Shown here piece after piece: positions 21,564 through 28,771 of a stretch of 28,771 nt of DNA (positions are counted from its first letter, which is position 1; each line of letters begins with the position of its first letter). A model generated the notes under the pieces. The model was not told where the DNA came from. It searched no databases and saw only the letters and a program-made list of their open reading frames with translations. This DNA is from Roseburia_C sp051879315 (GTDB taxonomy: Bacteria; Bacillota; Clostridia; Lachnospirales; Lachnospiraceae), in NCBI GenBank assembly GCA_051879315.1, contig JBJELW010000038.1, positions 1 through 28,771 of the forward strand, given 5' to 3'. The translations under genes were made by a program, and so were the position numbers.

Positions 21564-22805
21564 TCAGCCTTCAAGCTCTGTCTGTTTTTTCACTTTCTTT
21601 ATCTCTCCCGCCAGCTCAAATCCTTTCTTTGCAGCAATCACTGCGATAAACTCATTGATGACTGCTGCGGCGGCAATGGTTCCCTGTACGATCTGCACCA
21701 GTTCCGGCGCATCTGACAGCGTGGAACAGATAATTCCTGTAAATACCAGCGACACACCGGAATGAGGCAGCAGCGTCAGACCCAGATATTTCCTTACCGT
21801 GTCCGGCATATGGGTAATCTTTGCGCCAAACATAGCCCCAAAATATTTTCCAAAGGCCCGCACAAAAATATAGACAAAGGTGTACAACCCCGCACCGAGA
21901 ATCAAATGATAATTCAGCGGTGCTCCCAGATCCACAATGGCAGACAGAAGACAAATCCCAAGGATTGGTGCAAAAAATGCCGAGGTCTCCTCCAGACGCT
22001 CCGGCGTCACCATGTTGGAGAATACCGCTGCAAAAGAAACACCCATCAGCATATAATTCAAGGTAATTCCGGTCAGCAGGAAGGTATTAACAGACCATCC
22101 AATCAGCATGGTGACTGTGATGCCAGCCAACAGTATGCCGAGAGTAGCCGCCTTGCCTTTGCAGCGTTTCAACAGCAGTCCGGTGGGCAGTCCCACCACG
22201 CCGCCGATGATAACAGGAAGAAAAATCATCACCGGAATCATGTACAACGGCACTGTTCCACCTGAAGCCTGACGGGCAATCAGGGAATTTACCGTGAAAA
22301 ACACTGCAATTCCAACCACATCATCCAGTACTGTCATGGGAAGAAGGGTATCCGTCACCGGACCTTTCGCATGAAATTCATTCACAATAGACAATGCCGG
22401 TGCCGGCGCTGTGGCAAGGGCAATTCCGCCAAATACAAATGCCAGATAAACAGGCACATCCAGACAGGCAGAAATCACACCAAATGCAAGGCTGACCACC
22501 GCAAAAGTACCCAAAGACTGTGTCAAAGTAGTAACCACCAATGCTTTTCCATAGCTCTTCAGTTTTTTCCAGATAAGCTCCGTTCCAAGCATGACACCAA
22601 AGGCACACTGCATCCACATGATAATCGTCTTATACCAGGCAGCGTTCAAAATCTCCTGAGGCATCACTCCAATGGCATGGGGACCCAGTATCATTCCCAC
22701 AATCAGCCAGCCCAGAATAGACGGCATTTTTATCTTCGTCATTAATTTTCCGGCCACAAATGCAATCGCAAGGGTTGCAATCCAACGCAGTACATATAGG
22801 ATCAT
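21564..22805 (-). CDS. CPA2-type cation/proton antiporter
   Basis: A 413-residue integral membrane protein of the CPA2/Kef-type Na+(K+)/H+ exchanger family, with about 12 membrane segments. It opens with LRWIATLAIAFVAGKL and the early LGWLIVGMILGPHAIG motif. The TLLPMTVLDDVVGIAVFF segment holds the paired aspartates (DD) of the ion-binding site. It ends with a charged tail (AGEIKKVKKQTELEG) and no TrkA-N domain, unlike KefB/C. It exchanges monovalent cations for protons. The ATG at 22805 (MILYVLRW) has AAGGGG a few bases upstream, so the 19-codon longer reading is rejected. The promoter is at 22861-22889. Intact. Confidence 0.92.
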   Translation of the reverse strand: MILYVLRWIATLAIAFVAGKLMTKIKMPSILGWLIVGMILGPHAIGVMPQEILNAAWYKTIIMWMQCAFGVMLGTELIWKKLKSYGKALVVTTLTQSLGTFAVVSLAFGVISACLDVPVYLAFVFGGIALATAPAPALSIVNEFHAKGPVTDTLLPMTVLDDVVGIAVFFTVNSLIARQASGGTVPLYMIPVMIFLPVIIGGVVGLPTGLLLKRCKGKAATLGILLAGITVTMLIGWSVNTFLLTGITLNYMLMGVSFAAVFSNMVTPERLEETSAFFAPILGICLLSAIVDLGAPLNYHLILGAGLYTFVYIFVRAFGKYFGAMFGAKITHMPDTVRKYLGLTLLPHSGVSLVFTGIICSTLSDAPELVQIVQGTIAAAAVINEFIAVIAAKKGFELAGEIKKVKKQTELEG

Positions 22806-22855
22806 CTTTCTTACCCCTTTCAAAATCCATGAAAACTTCGAAATAACTACGATGT

Positions 22856-22885
22856 TTGACATTATAGTGCGTTTTATTGTAAATT
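22856..22885 (+). promoter_or_regulatory. promoter of plsY
   Basis: TTGACA (22856-22861), 18-base spacer, TAAATT (22880-22885). It overlaps the opposite promoter of the antiporter. Confidence 0.6.
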
Positions 22886-22889
22886 ACAA
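22861..22889 (-). promoter_or_regulatory. promoter of the CPA2 antiporter
   Basis: Minus strand TTGTAA (22889-22884), 17-base spacer, TATAAT (22866-22861), about 55 bases before the ATG at 22805. Confidence 0.65.
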
Positions 22890-22943
22890 GAACAGACATA
22901 TCAGAATCAATCGGTGGAGCTTGTTTCGGAAAGGAAGATGATT

Positions 22944-23564
22944 ATGAATCCTACAATTTACATATTCATAGGCTATCTCAGTGGAAGCATTTTGTTTGCA
23001 AAGCTTTCCAGCCGGTTGTTTCAGAAAGACGATTTTTGGGCAGAAAGTCCCGACCAGAATCCCGGTACCGCAAACGCCTTCCAATATGGTGGATTTTTAT
23101 GTGGCCTTTTCACACTGCTTGGTGATTTGCTGAAGGGGTTTCTTCCTGTGTTTTTGTATTTACACGCCCTATCTCCCGAGACAATGAAGGGGAATGACTG
23201 GTCATTGGCTCTGGTTTTGGCCGCTCCGGTGTTGGGACATACCTTCCCGATTTTTTATCACTTCCGCGGCGGAAAAGGAATTGCGGTGAGTTTTGGCTCC
23301 CTGTTAGGATTAATCCCCTATTGGAGACCGGCTATCACCCTTGCCGTATTATTTATTTTCTTTTCCACCATTTTGGTGGTCCGCCCCCATTATTATCGGA
23401 CCATTGCCACTTTTTTATGCGCCTTGGTTGCCATGGCACTTTTAAAGGAACCAGCGGATATCTGGATAGGATTTCTGCTAATCACCTGCTGCGTGTTACT
23501 CCGCCTGCACATGAGTAAAGAAGAAAAAGACGAAATGAAAGTAAGTTTATTATGGAAGCACTGA
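22944..23564 (+). CDS. plsY: PlsY-type glycerol-3-phosphate acyltransferase, divergent form
   Basis: From the ATG at 22944 the product is 206 residues with about five membrane segments. PlsY motifs are recognisable: GYLSGSILFAKL (motif 1, residues 10-21), NPGTANAFQYGGF followed by LGDLLKG (motif 2, about 39-65), and LGHTFPIFYHFRGGKG (motif 3, about 96-112). PlsY acylates glycerol-3-phosphate with acyl-phosphate to start phospholipid synthesis. Motif 2 departs from the usual GSGNxGATNxLR, reading NPGTANAF, as in a second clostridial PlsY subgroup, so this may be a paralogue beside a housekeeping plsY. Start: AAGGAAG seven bases upstream favours 22944 over the GTG at 22914. Its last 13 bases overlap the glycosyltransferase gene. 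Confidence 0.88.
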   Translation: MNPTIYIFIGYLSGSILFAKLSSRLFQKDDFWAESPDQNPGTANAFQYGGFLCGLFTLLGDLLKGFLPVFLYLHALSPETMKGNDWSLALVLAAPVLGHTFPIFYHFRGGKGIAVSFGSLLGLIPYWRPAITLAVLFIFFSTILVVRPHYYRTIATFLCALVAMALLKEPADIWIGFLLITCCVLLRLHMSKEEKDEMKVSLLWKH

Positions 23565-24670
23565 TATTATCCTGCGGTACCGGCGGCGGACATAACGCAG
23601 CCGGAGTAGCCGTAAAAGAAGAAATGCAACGACGGGGACATGCCGTCACCATGCTAAATCCTTTTGACCTGAAGGGCGCAAGGCTGGCGCGAATCATCGA
23701 TCAGGTCTATATTAAAATCGCGCAGCGCGCCCCGCGCCTGTTCGGAGTCATTTATCGACTGGGAGATTTGTACCGACGCCTTCCCTGGCGTTCGCCGGTA
23801 TACTTCGCCAATGGGAAAATGGCTTCCACACTGGCGGACTATCTGGAGCGGCATCCTGTAGATGTTGTGATTATGCCCCACGTATTTCCCGGGGAAATTC
23901 TGACCTACATGAAGGACCATGGAATGGCTGTGCCTAAAACAATATTTATCGCTACCGATTACACATGCATTCCTTTCACGGAGGAGTGCTATTTTGATGC
24001 CTGCGTGATACCGTCGGAACAGCTTGCACCGGAATTTCTTTCCTGGGGTATTCCCGCAGACCGCATTTATCCTCTGGGGATTCCGGTGCGGTGCGACTTC
24101 TCATCCGCCCTGAGCCAACGGGAAGCAACAAACCTGTTAGGACTGGATGAACATTTTCGGTACATTCTGGTTTCCGGAGGCAGCATTGGCGCCGGACAAA
24201 TGATGAGGGTCCTGAAAAAACTCTATCGCCTGACCCATGGAACTGCCTTTCGAATCATTGTAGTCTGTGGTAACAACGAAAAACTCTACCGAACTTTACA
24301 GGCACGATTCGGGAATCAGCTGATTCTATTAAAAAGTACCGACCACATGGCGCAGTATATGCAGGCCTGCGACTTAGTGCTGGTAAAACCAGGCGGATTG
24401 TCTATTACGGAAGCTGCCGTGTTAGAGCGCCCATTAGGACTTCTCCCTCCCATTCCGGGATGTGAAAGCCGAAATCGTAAATTTTATCAGTCCAACGGTT
24501 TGTGCTACACGGCGGATGCTTCCACTTCAAGCCTTCAGAAGCTGCTGGAAATGGCGGACTCTCCCAAAAGTAATCAACAGCAGCACCGATGTCAACGAGA
24601 GGTTATCCACAAAAATGCGGCGCAGAAAATCTGCGACCTGGCGGAGGAATTGGCAAGCGAGGGTTGTTAG
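23552..24670 (+). CDS. processive diacylglycerol glycosyltransferase (UgtP/MGDG synthase-like)
   Basis: A 372-residue GT28-type enzyme. The N-terminal MGDG-synthase domain starts with LILSCGTGGGHNAAGVAVKE (GGGH loop) and includes MPHVFPGEILTYM. The C-terminal domain has LVSGGSIGAGQMMRVLKKLY, HMAQYMQACDLVLVKPGGLS, ITEAA and the family's GC-E-R region. Such proteins add glucose or galactose from a UDP-sugar to diacylglycerol, making the membrane glycolipids that also anchor lipoteichoic acid in Bacillota. The donor sugar is not certain. It overlaps plsY by 13 bases, indicating translational coupling: PlsY makes the precursor, this enzyme a glycolipid from the resulting diacylglycerol. It converges on a gene remnant six bases later. 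Intact. Confidence 0.9.
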   Translation: MEALILSCGTGGGHNAAGVAVKEEMQRRGHAVTMLNPFDLKGARLARIIDQVYIKIAQRAPRLFGVIYRLGDLYRRLPWRSPVYFANGKMASTLADYLERHPVDVVIMPHVFPGEILTYMKDHGMAVPKTIFIATDYTCIPFTEECYFDACVIPSEQLAPEFLSWGIPADRIYPLGIPVRCDFSSALSQREATNLLGLDEHFRYILVSGGSIGAGQMMRVLKKLYRLTHGTAFRIIVVCGNNEKLYRTLQARFGNQLILLKSTDHMAQYMQACDLVLVKPGGLSITEAAVLERPLGLLPPIPGCESRNRKFYQSNGLCYTADASTSSLQKLLEMADSPKSNQQQHRCQREVIHKNAAQKICDLAEELASEGC

Positions 24671-24676
24671 AGTAAT

Positions 24677-25156
24677 TTACTCAAACAACTTTCGCAGTTC
24701 CTCTTCCACCTCTTCCGAGATATTCCCTTCCACTGTGGCCGGTTTGTCCAGTGCCTCATAGCCGGTTCCATACTGAAATTCTTTGGAAAGCCAGATGGAT
24801 TCTCCGGTACCTCGATCTTCAAACACAAAAATCAGTTCCATTCTTTCCTTTTCTGTATTCGGATCATATGCCGCCATCTTTGTGTAGATTTCTTTCAGAT
24901 AGATGTCCTCCTCATATAAACGATACAGACTGTCTGCAATCTGCTGACTATACTTTTCACCCTCTCCATCAGACAGATCCGTTGGGGAAGAAAACGAGAG
25001 AGAAACATCCTGTACCCGCTTTATCACATTCTCCTTTTCTCCCTCTAACATAGCTTCATATGCTTCGTCCACATTTTGCGTAAGCGCCCAAAGCGGCATT
25101 GTTCCCATATCCCTATGCTGCACATACCACAGTGCATTGCTCTTTAAAGGAATCAA
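24677..25156 (-). pseudogene. C-terminal remnant of an unidentified gene fused after a sigma fragment
   Basis: An open frame of 159 codons. Its first 10-15 residues lie in the sigma-fragment sequence in another frame, with a TTG start lacking a ribosome site. After WYVQHRDMGTMPLWALTQNV it reads as a soluble acidic protein (SLYRLYEEDIYLKEIYTKMA, MELIFVFEDRGTGESIWLSK) ending in EEVEEELRKLFE. No family is recognised. I infer it is the C-terminal part of a gene that once followed the sigma factor gene (for example an envelope or anti-sigma-like protein) and was joined to it by a deletion. It might still be translated by some means, so confidence in 'pseudogene' is moderate. Confidence 0.45.
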
Positions 25157-25283
25157 TATGCTCGATGGCCTTTAAAAAGGTGGTCTGGGTAATATCCTCT
25201 GACAATGTAGGATTGCCTGACAGGCGAAGCAAAAACCGATACACTTCCGGCCCGTAGCGTTCATAGATTTCTCCAATATCCAC
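25113..25283 (-). pseudogene. ECF-type sigma factor, region 2 only
   Basis: A GTG at 25283 (AAGGGGG seven bases upstream) starts VDIGEIYERYGPEVYRFLLR, then LSGNPTLSEDITQTTFLKAI and EHIDSFKEQC. This is the sigma-70 region 2 of a small ECF-like sigma factor, including the DITQxTFLKA core-binding helix. After FKEQC the reading frame ends (TVVCAA, stop). Regions that recognise the -35 box (region 4) are missing, so no functional sigma factor remains. Intact relatives have about 160-190 residues. The break is immediately followed, in another frame, by the 24677-25156 remnant, so a deletion junction lies near 25115-25140. Confidence 0.75.
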
Positions 25284-25359
25284 TGCCGATCCCCCTTCTT
25301 TTTTGTTTCTATCTATTAGACAAATGTCTCGCCAATTCGTTACAAAAATTATATCCCCT

Positions 25360-25539
25360 AGGGAATCCTCCATTCCGGAACGGAAAACTATTCTGAAGGA
25401 AAAAAGAAAAGCCTTGCTGGACCAGCAAAAGCAGCTTCAAGATGCCATCCACTACATAGACTGGAAACAAGGCTTTTATGATGATGTGTTATCCGGCAGG
25501 GCAATGTATTACAGCAACCTGATCCGTACCGAGGAATAA
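25360..25539 (+). pseudogene. C-terminal remnant of a MerR-family regulator
   Basis: On the plus strand the frame reads SIPERKTILKEKRKALLDQQ, then KQLQDAIHYIDWKQGFYDDV and LSGRAMYYSNLIRTEE. This is the dimerisation coiled coil and C-terminus of a MerR regulator (the IHYIDWKxxFYDDVLSG signature). The winged-helix N-terminus is absent: upstream in frame there is only unrelated sequence and no ribosome site. So it is a stub of 55-60 residues. It converges with trkA, three bases apart. It is not the missing part of the MerR gene at 2725, which has a TipAS domain instead. Confidence 0.7.
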
Positions 25540-25542
25540 TCA

Positions 25543-26922
25543 TTATGATTTCTTTTTCGTATCAAAAATATCATCAATGTCTTTCAGAATATTGTTGGTG
25601 TCCGCTATCACCACCACCGTATCACCGGCCTGCATACTGCTGTTTCCATCCGGGATAAAGATGTCCTTTCCCCGGATAATGGCAGCGATAAGAATTCCCT
25701 TTTTCAACCGGAACTCCGGTGCACGGAAGGGCATATCACTCCAAGCACAATGATCTGACACCTCAAAAGCAATGGCCTCTGCCTGTCCGTCTGCAATACG
25801 GTACAACTTCTTAATCCAGCTGTCATCACTGCTTCCCAGATTTCGGATTACCGACAGAAGTTCGTCCACAATCACACTGCTGGGCGATACGCAGGTACTG
25901 ATATCAGACTTCTTCAAGATTTGCTCGTAACCTGCTTCGTTGATCTTAGCCAGAACCTGGGTCACACCCTCAGAGTGCGCAAACAGGGACACTGCCAGAT
26001 TGGTCCGGTCGTTTCCTGTGACAGAAACGCAGGCATCCATCCGTTTGATTCCTTCCTCCTCCAGCATCTGCGGGTCCACCGCATCTGCGTAGACCACCTG
26101 AGCCTTGGGAAACTGTTTGGTCAGTTCGATGCAACGTTCCTTATCTTTTTCCAGAATCTTCAGGGAATATCCGCTATCCTCCAGCTCTTTTGCCAGATAA
26201 TATCCGGTGGTGCCACAGCCCACCATAAAAATCGTTCTTACCCGTTTCTCCTTCATGCGCAGTCTGCGGAAGATAGTCCGCACAGACTTCACCGGTACGA
26301 TCACTTCCAGTTTATCCTGAGGCATGATCTGCGCATTACCATCGGGAATCAGGATTCCCTTTTTCCGGCGGATAGCCACCACCAGCATATCCGTATCGAA
26401 AAATTCCTTCACCTGCCGTACTGTCTTATTGGCCAGTGGACTGTTTTCCTCCACCTCCAGTTCAGAAACAAGAATCTTCCGCTCGAAAAATGCTTCTGTC
26501 CGCAGAGCGGAAGACTGACCGATATGCCAGAGCATTTCCTTTGCCGCTTCCTTCTCCGGATTCAGCAGCCTGTCAATGCCATATTCTTTCAGAATGTATG
26601 CCTCGTCCTCGTCGAACTCCGGGCAATGAATTCTGGCAGATGTGTCCCGGGTTCCCAGTTTTTTTGCCGTCATGCAGGAAAGAATGTTTAATTCGTCGTA
26701 GGGTGTCAACGCCACCAGAAGGTCTGCATTTTCCGCCCCTGCCTGCATGAGAATATTGCGGGATCCACCGCTTCCCACCACACCGTTCATATTGTATTTA
26801 TCCGTCATTTCATCTACTGCTTCTTTTTGGCTGTCTACGACCACCACTTCGTGCTGCTCCTTAGCAGCGGCAATGGCCAACATTCTACCGGTCTGTCCCA
26901 TTCCAACAATAATAATCTTCAT
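25543..26922 (-). CDS. trkA: Trk potassium uptake regulatory subunit TrkA
   Basis: A 459-residue protein with duplicated RCK units. The first Rossmann (TrkA-N) domain begins KIIIVGMGQTGRMLAIAAAK (G7, G9, G12) with VVVDSQKEAV and VGSGGS. A TrkA-C domain follows near 140-225 (FFDTDMLVVAIRRKKGILIP). The second Rossmann domain starts near 235 with TIFMVGCGTTGYYLAKEL, LEKDKERC and VYADAVDP, and the second TrkA-C ends the protein. TrkA is the peripheral NAD(H)/nucleotide-binding regulator of the TrkH/KtrB-type potassium channel. No trkH is in this window. It starts about five bases after the stop of the CPA1 antiporter gene with a poor ribosome site, so it is probably translated by coupling. Confidence 0.95.
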   Translation of the reverse strand: MKIIIVGMGQTGRMLAIAAAKEQHEVVVVDSQKEAVDEMTDKYNMNGVVGSGGSRNILMQAGAENADLLVALTPYDELNILSCMTAKKLGTRDTSARIHCPEFDEDEAYILKEYGIDRLLNPEKEAAKEMLWHIGQSSALRTEAFFERKILVSELEVEENSPLANKTVRQVKEFFDTDMLVVAIRRKKGILIPDGNAQIMPQDKLEVIVPVKSVRTIFRRLRMKEKRVRTIFMVGCGTTGYYLAKELEDSGYSLKILEKDKERCIELTKQFPKAQVVYADAVDPQMLEEEGIKRMDACVSVTGNDRTNLAVSLFAHSEGVTQVLAKINEAGYEQILKKSDISTCVSPSSVIVDELLSVIRNLGSSDDSWIKKLYRIADGQAEAIAFEVSDHCAWSDMPFRAPEFRLKKGILIAAIIRGKDIFIPDGNSSMQAGDTVVVIADTNNILKDIDDIFDTKKKS

Positions 26923-26927
26923 CTGTA

Positions 26928-28220
26928 TTACCTGTTCCTTTCCGCCTTTATTCTATCATTCTTCTCTCTTTCGATTGCAAAATAAACCTTCTTTACGGTC
27001 AGTCCCTGTACCAGCACTGTGAAAAAGATGGTGATGTACACGGTACTTAATACAATCAAATAAACCGAATCCGTCAACAACTCCTGGGTTCCCAGGGCCA
27101 GTGCCAGGGAAAGGCCTCCCTTTAAGGCACTCCAGGTCATCAGTTTGGAAAATTCCTTGCTATTGTAATTTCCCGGCATATGCTTCTTATCCATAAAAAC
27201 CGTACAGCATCTCACTCCTGCATACCGGGATAAAACCACCGCCACAATTCCCAGCGGAAGCAGAAGCAGGAAATAATTACTTATGGTCATAGTCGAAACC
27301 GTTAATCCCAGCAGCATGAACAATGCGGCATTGAGAATGCCATCAGCCGCCTCCCAGAAATGATCATAGAGTTTCTCCGGATCCTGTACCTGAAGCTGTC
27401 GGTCAATTCTGCTTCTCATATAGGCAAAGCACATACCGCACACAACGGAAGCAATTACACCGGAAAATCCCATATGCTCACAAATCACATAAACCAACAT
27501 AACATCTGTCAAACTGATGAGGATATGTTTTACCGGATCCTTCGTCAGCCGAAGCATGGAAAAGAGAAGGAAGGAAACCACGATTGCCACTGCAATGGCT
27601 CCAAACAACTCCTTACCCATAATGTAGAAAAAGTTTCCGCCGCTCTCGTGAGCCACAATTCCCTTGAAAAACAAGAACAGCGCCACACCGGTTCCATCAT
27701 TAAACAACGACTCGCACTCAATCACCGAGGTAACATTTTTTGACATTCCTAACTTACTCAAGATTCCTGTTGCCGCAATCGGGTCTGTGGGGGACACGAT
27801 ACATCCTAATAAAATGCAGGTCCACAGATTCATGTTCATACGGAAAATCCATGCAATCACAAAGAACATCAGTCCGTACACCACAGAGGACACCAGTGTT
27901 CCTAACAATGCCAAGAGTGTGATTGGCCTAAGGTTCTGTCTGAATTTCGTTACAGATACCCGGCTCGCTCCCGCGAACAACATAAAGCACAACACACCAT
28001 CCAGCAGATACGCTGCAAAATCAAAGTTCACCTTCAACTGTAACTCTGTCATTGTCTCCGCAAACTGGGGCATCTGCTCCAACACTAGCAATAATATCCC
28101 AATGATCAAAGAAAACAATACGATTACAATATCACCCTGAATATGTAACCATTTCTCATTCACCACACTGATTATGACAATCATAAGTGCAATCACTGCA
28201 AAATACGACAGCATACTCAT
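26928..28220 (-). CDS. CPA1-type Na+(K+)/H+ antiporter (NhaP-like)
   Basis: A 430-residue membrane protein with about 12 segments and CPA1 hallmarks: GIVSPTDPIAATGILSKLG-type residues (here CIVSPTDPIAATGILSKLG near 139-157) and ECESLFNDGTGVALFLFF near 168-185, containing the ND ion-binding pair. The basic C-terminal tail is short (AIEREKNDRIKAERNR), without a cytosolic regulatory domain. It exchanges sodium or potassium for protons. The ATG has GGGAGGAAG about eight bases upstream. It is the first gene of a two-gene operon with trkA, a pairing that suggests joint control of potassium flux; TrkA might regulate this antiporter as well as a TrkH channel (inference). Intact. Confidence 0.93.
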   Translation of the reverse strand: MSMLSYFAVIALMIVIISVVNEKWLHIQGDIVIVLFSLIIGILLLVLEQMPQFAETMTELQLKVNFDFAAYLLDGVLCFMLFAGASRVSVTKFRQNLRPITLLALLGTLVSSVVYGLMFFVIAWIFRMNMNLWTCILLGCIVSPTDPIAATGILSKLGMSKNVTSVIECESLFNDGTGVALFLFFKGIVAHESGGNFFYIMGKELFGAIAVAIVVSFLLFSMLRLTKDPVKHILISLTDVMLVYVICEHMGFSGVIASVVCGMCFAYMRSRIDRQLQVQDPEKLYDHFWEAADGILNAALFMLLGLTVSTMTISNYFLLLLPLGIVAVVLSRYAGVRCCTVFMDKKHMPGNYNSKEFSKLMTWSALKGGLSLALALGTQELLTDSVYLIVLSTVYITIFFTVLVQGLTVKKVYFAIEREKNDRIKAERNR

Positions 28221-28308
28221 AATTTTCTTCCTCCCATATGTGTTTTCTATTACACCAACCTATTTTAACACATTTATACAAAATATAAATCCATTTTATA
28301 AAAAAACA

Positions 28309-28332
28309 AAAACCCTGCATTCGCAGGGTTTT
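28309..28332 (-). terminator. intrinsic terminator after the phosphatase gene
   Basis: AAAACCCTGC (28309-28318) and GCAGGGTTTT (28323-28332) form a 10-bp stem with an ATTC loop. On the minus strand it runs into TTTTTGTTTTTTT. It lies just past the phosphatase stop and upstream of the antiporter operon. Confidence 0.85.
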
Positions 28333-28336
28333 CATG

Positions 28337-28771
28337 TTATTCATCCGTCGTAATCAACGATACTAACGTATCAATCTCTTCTTCACTCATGCCGCCGTTC
28401 TTGAGATAATTCACGGCGTCTTCTGTGAAATCTGCTTGTTTCAAAACTTCAAGATCTTCCGTTCCATGCAGATACGCAACATAGGAATTAAATTTAAGAT
28501 CGACAATGGCATCATATTGATCCGGGCTGGATTCCTTGGTAATGCCGTAATAGTTGTCATAGGTAATCATGTAATCAGTCAGCATTTCATCGTATGTCGC
28601 ACCGGACAACGCTTCTAACAGCATACACACGAAACCGGTCCGGTCGATTCCCAGTGTGCAATGTACATAATAAGGTCCTTCATATTGTATCATCTCCTGC
28701 AGTCCTGCAACAAGGTCTTGCACATATTCGTCGGATCGGTAATTGGTTGCCATATTTAACGCAGCAACCTG
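28337..28771 (-). CDS. tyrosine-protein phosphatase, C-terminal part (runs off window)
   Basis: The frame is open to the window edge, so the gene is partial at its 5' end; at least 144 residues are present. The catalytic P-loop is VHCTLGIDRTGFV, fitting HCxxGxxRT with the nucleophilic cysteine and the phosphate-binding arginine. It is followed by LLEALSGATYDEMLTDYM and a Asp/Glu-rich helical tail. This matches the Y_phosphatase3 (tyrosine/serine phosphatase) family, many of whose Bacillota members are secreted or membrane-anchored; the N-terminus that would show this is outside the window. An internal ATG near 28753 lacks a visible ribosome site. The stop is followed by a strong terminator. 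Confidence 0.88.
   Translation of the reverse strand, partial: QVAALNMATNYRSDEYVQDLVAGLQEMIQYEGPYYVHCTLGIDRTGFVCMLLEALSGATYDEMLTDYMITYDNYYGITKESSPDQYDAIVDLKFNSYVAYLHGTEDLEVLKQADFTEDAVNYLKNGGMSEEEIDTLVSLITTDE

Noticed and set aside
25921..26691. Plus-strand ORF of 256 codons
   Set aside because: Antisense to trkA, which has all RCK motifs.
28156..28344. 62-residue minus-strand ORF
   Set aside because: It overlaps the antiporter start in another frame and spans the terminator and promoter region; no ribosome site.

Overview
The window looks like chromosomal DNA of a low-to-mid GC Bacillota, most likely a Lachnospiraceae-type clostridium. The evidence is indirect: GGAGG-type ribosome sites nearly everywhere, frequent TTG/GTG starts, an Rpn/PD-(D/E)XK 'transposase' gene of the kind common in that family, an N-terminal GADGPT-tag protein, and a divergent PlsY paired with a GT28 glycolipid synthase. 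No rRNA, tRNA, CRISPR array or intact insertion sequence was seen. A 100-N assembly gap (13088-13187) lies inside a tandem repeat.

Layout. From 1 to about 18 kb nearly everything is on the minus strand. It is a run of small, separately ribosome-bound accessory genes: a SAM methyltransferase, five intact GNAT acetyltransferases, a TipAS-type MerR regulator, YaaA, an XRE membrane regulator, a GADGPT-tag protein, a TfoX C-terminal-domain protein, two lipoproteins, a NUDIX hydrolase, a RelB/DinJ antitoxin, a LprI-like lipoprotein, an ankyrin protein, small membrane proteins and a GAF-GGDEF diguanylate cyclase. Mixed in are many broken genes: a nonsense-mutated DUF6483-like gene, a gutted toxin, a truncated nucleoside phosphorylase, a frameshifted remnant, a GT2 glycosyltransferase in three frames, an Rpn nuclease without its core, and stubs of a GNAT and of unidentified genes. 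Several look like internal deletions.

From 18 to 21.5 kb are a metallo-beta-lactamase-fold hydrolase, a tandem pair of paralogous DUF3592-like membrane proteins and a divergently transcribed membrane protein. From 21.5 to 28.2 kb is a more housekeeping-like block: a CPA2-type cation/proton antiporter, divergent from a plsY/glycolipid-glucosyltransferase pair, then a two-gene operon of a CPA1 antiporter and TrkA. Fragments of a sigma factor and of a MerR regulator lie between them. The window ends in a tyrosine-phosphatase-like gene cut by the edge.

How parts work together. PlsY and the UgtP-like enzyme are probably coupled membrane-lipid steps. The two antiporters and TrkA point to monovalent-cation and pH homeostasis. 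The accessory block shows no shared pathway and reads as a site where orphan genes arrive and decay. The most unusual structure is the 53-bp tandem array (12910-13396). Its complementary heptamers TACGGTT/AACCGTA keep fixed 23- and 16-nt spacing even in the diverged end units. A palindrome-dense intergenic stretch (6820-7064) and an unannotated 43-aa ORF (7186-7317) are also worth attention.
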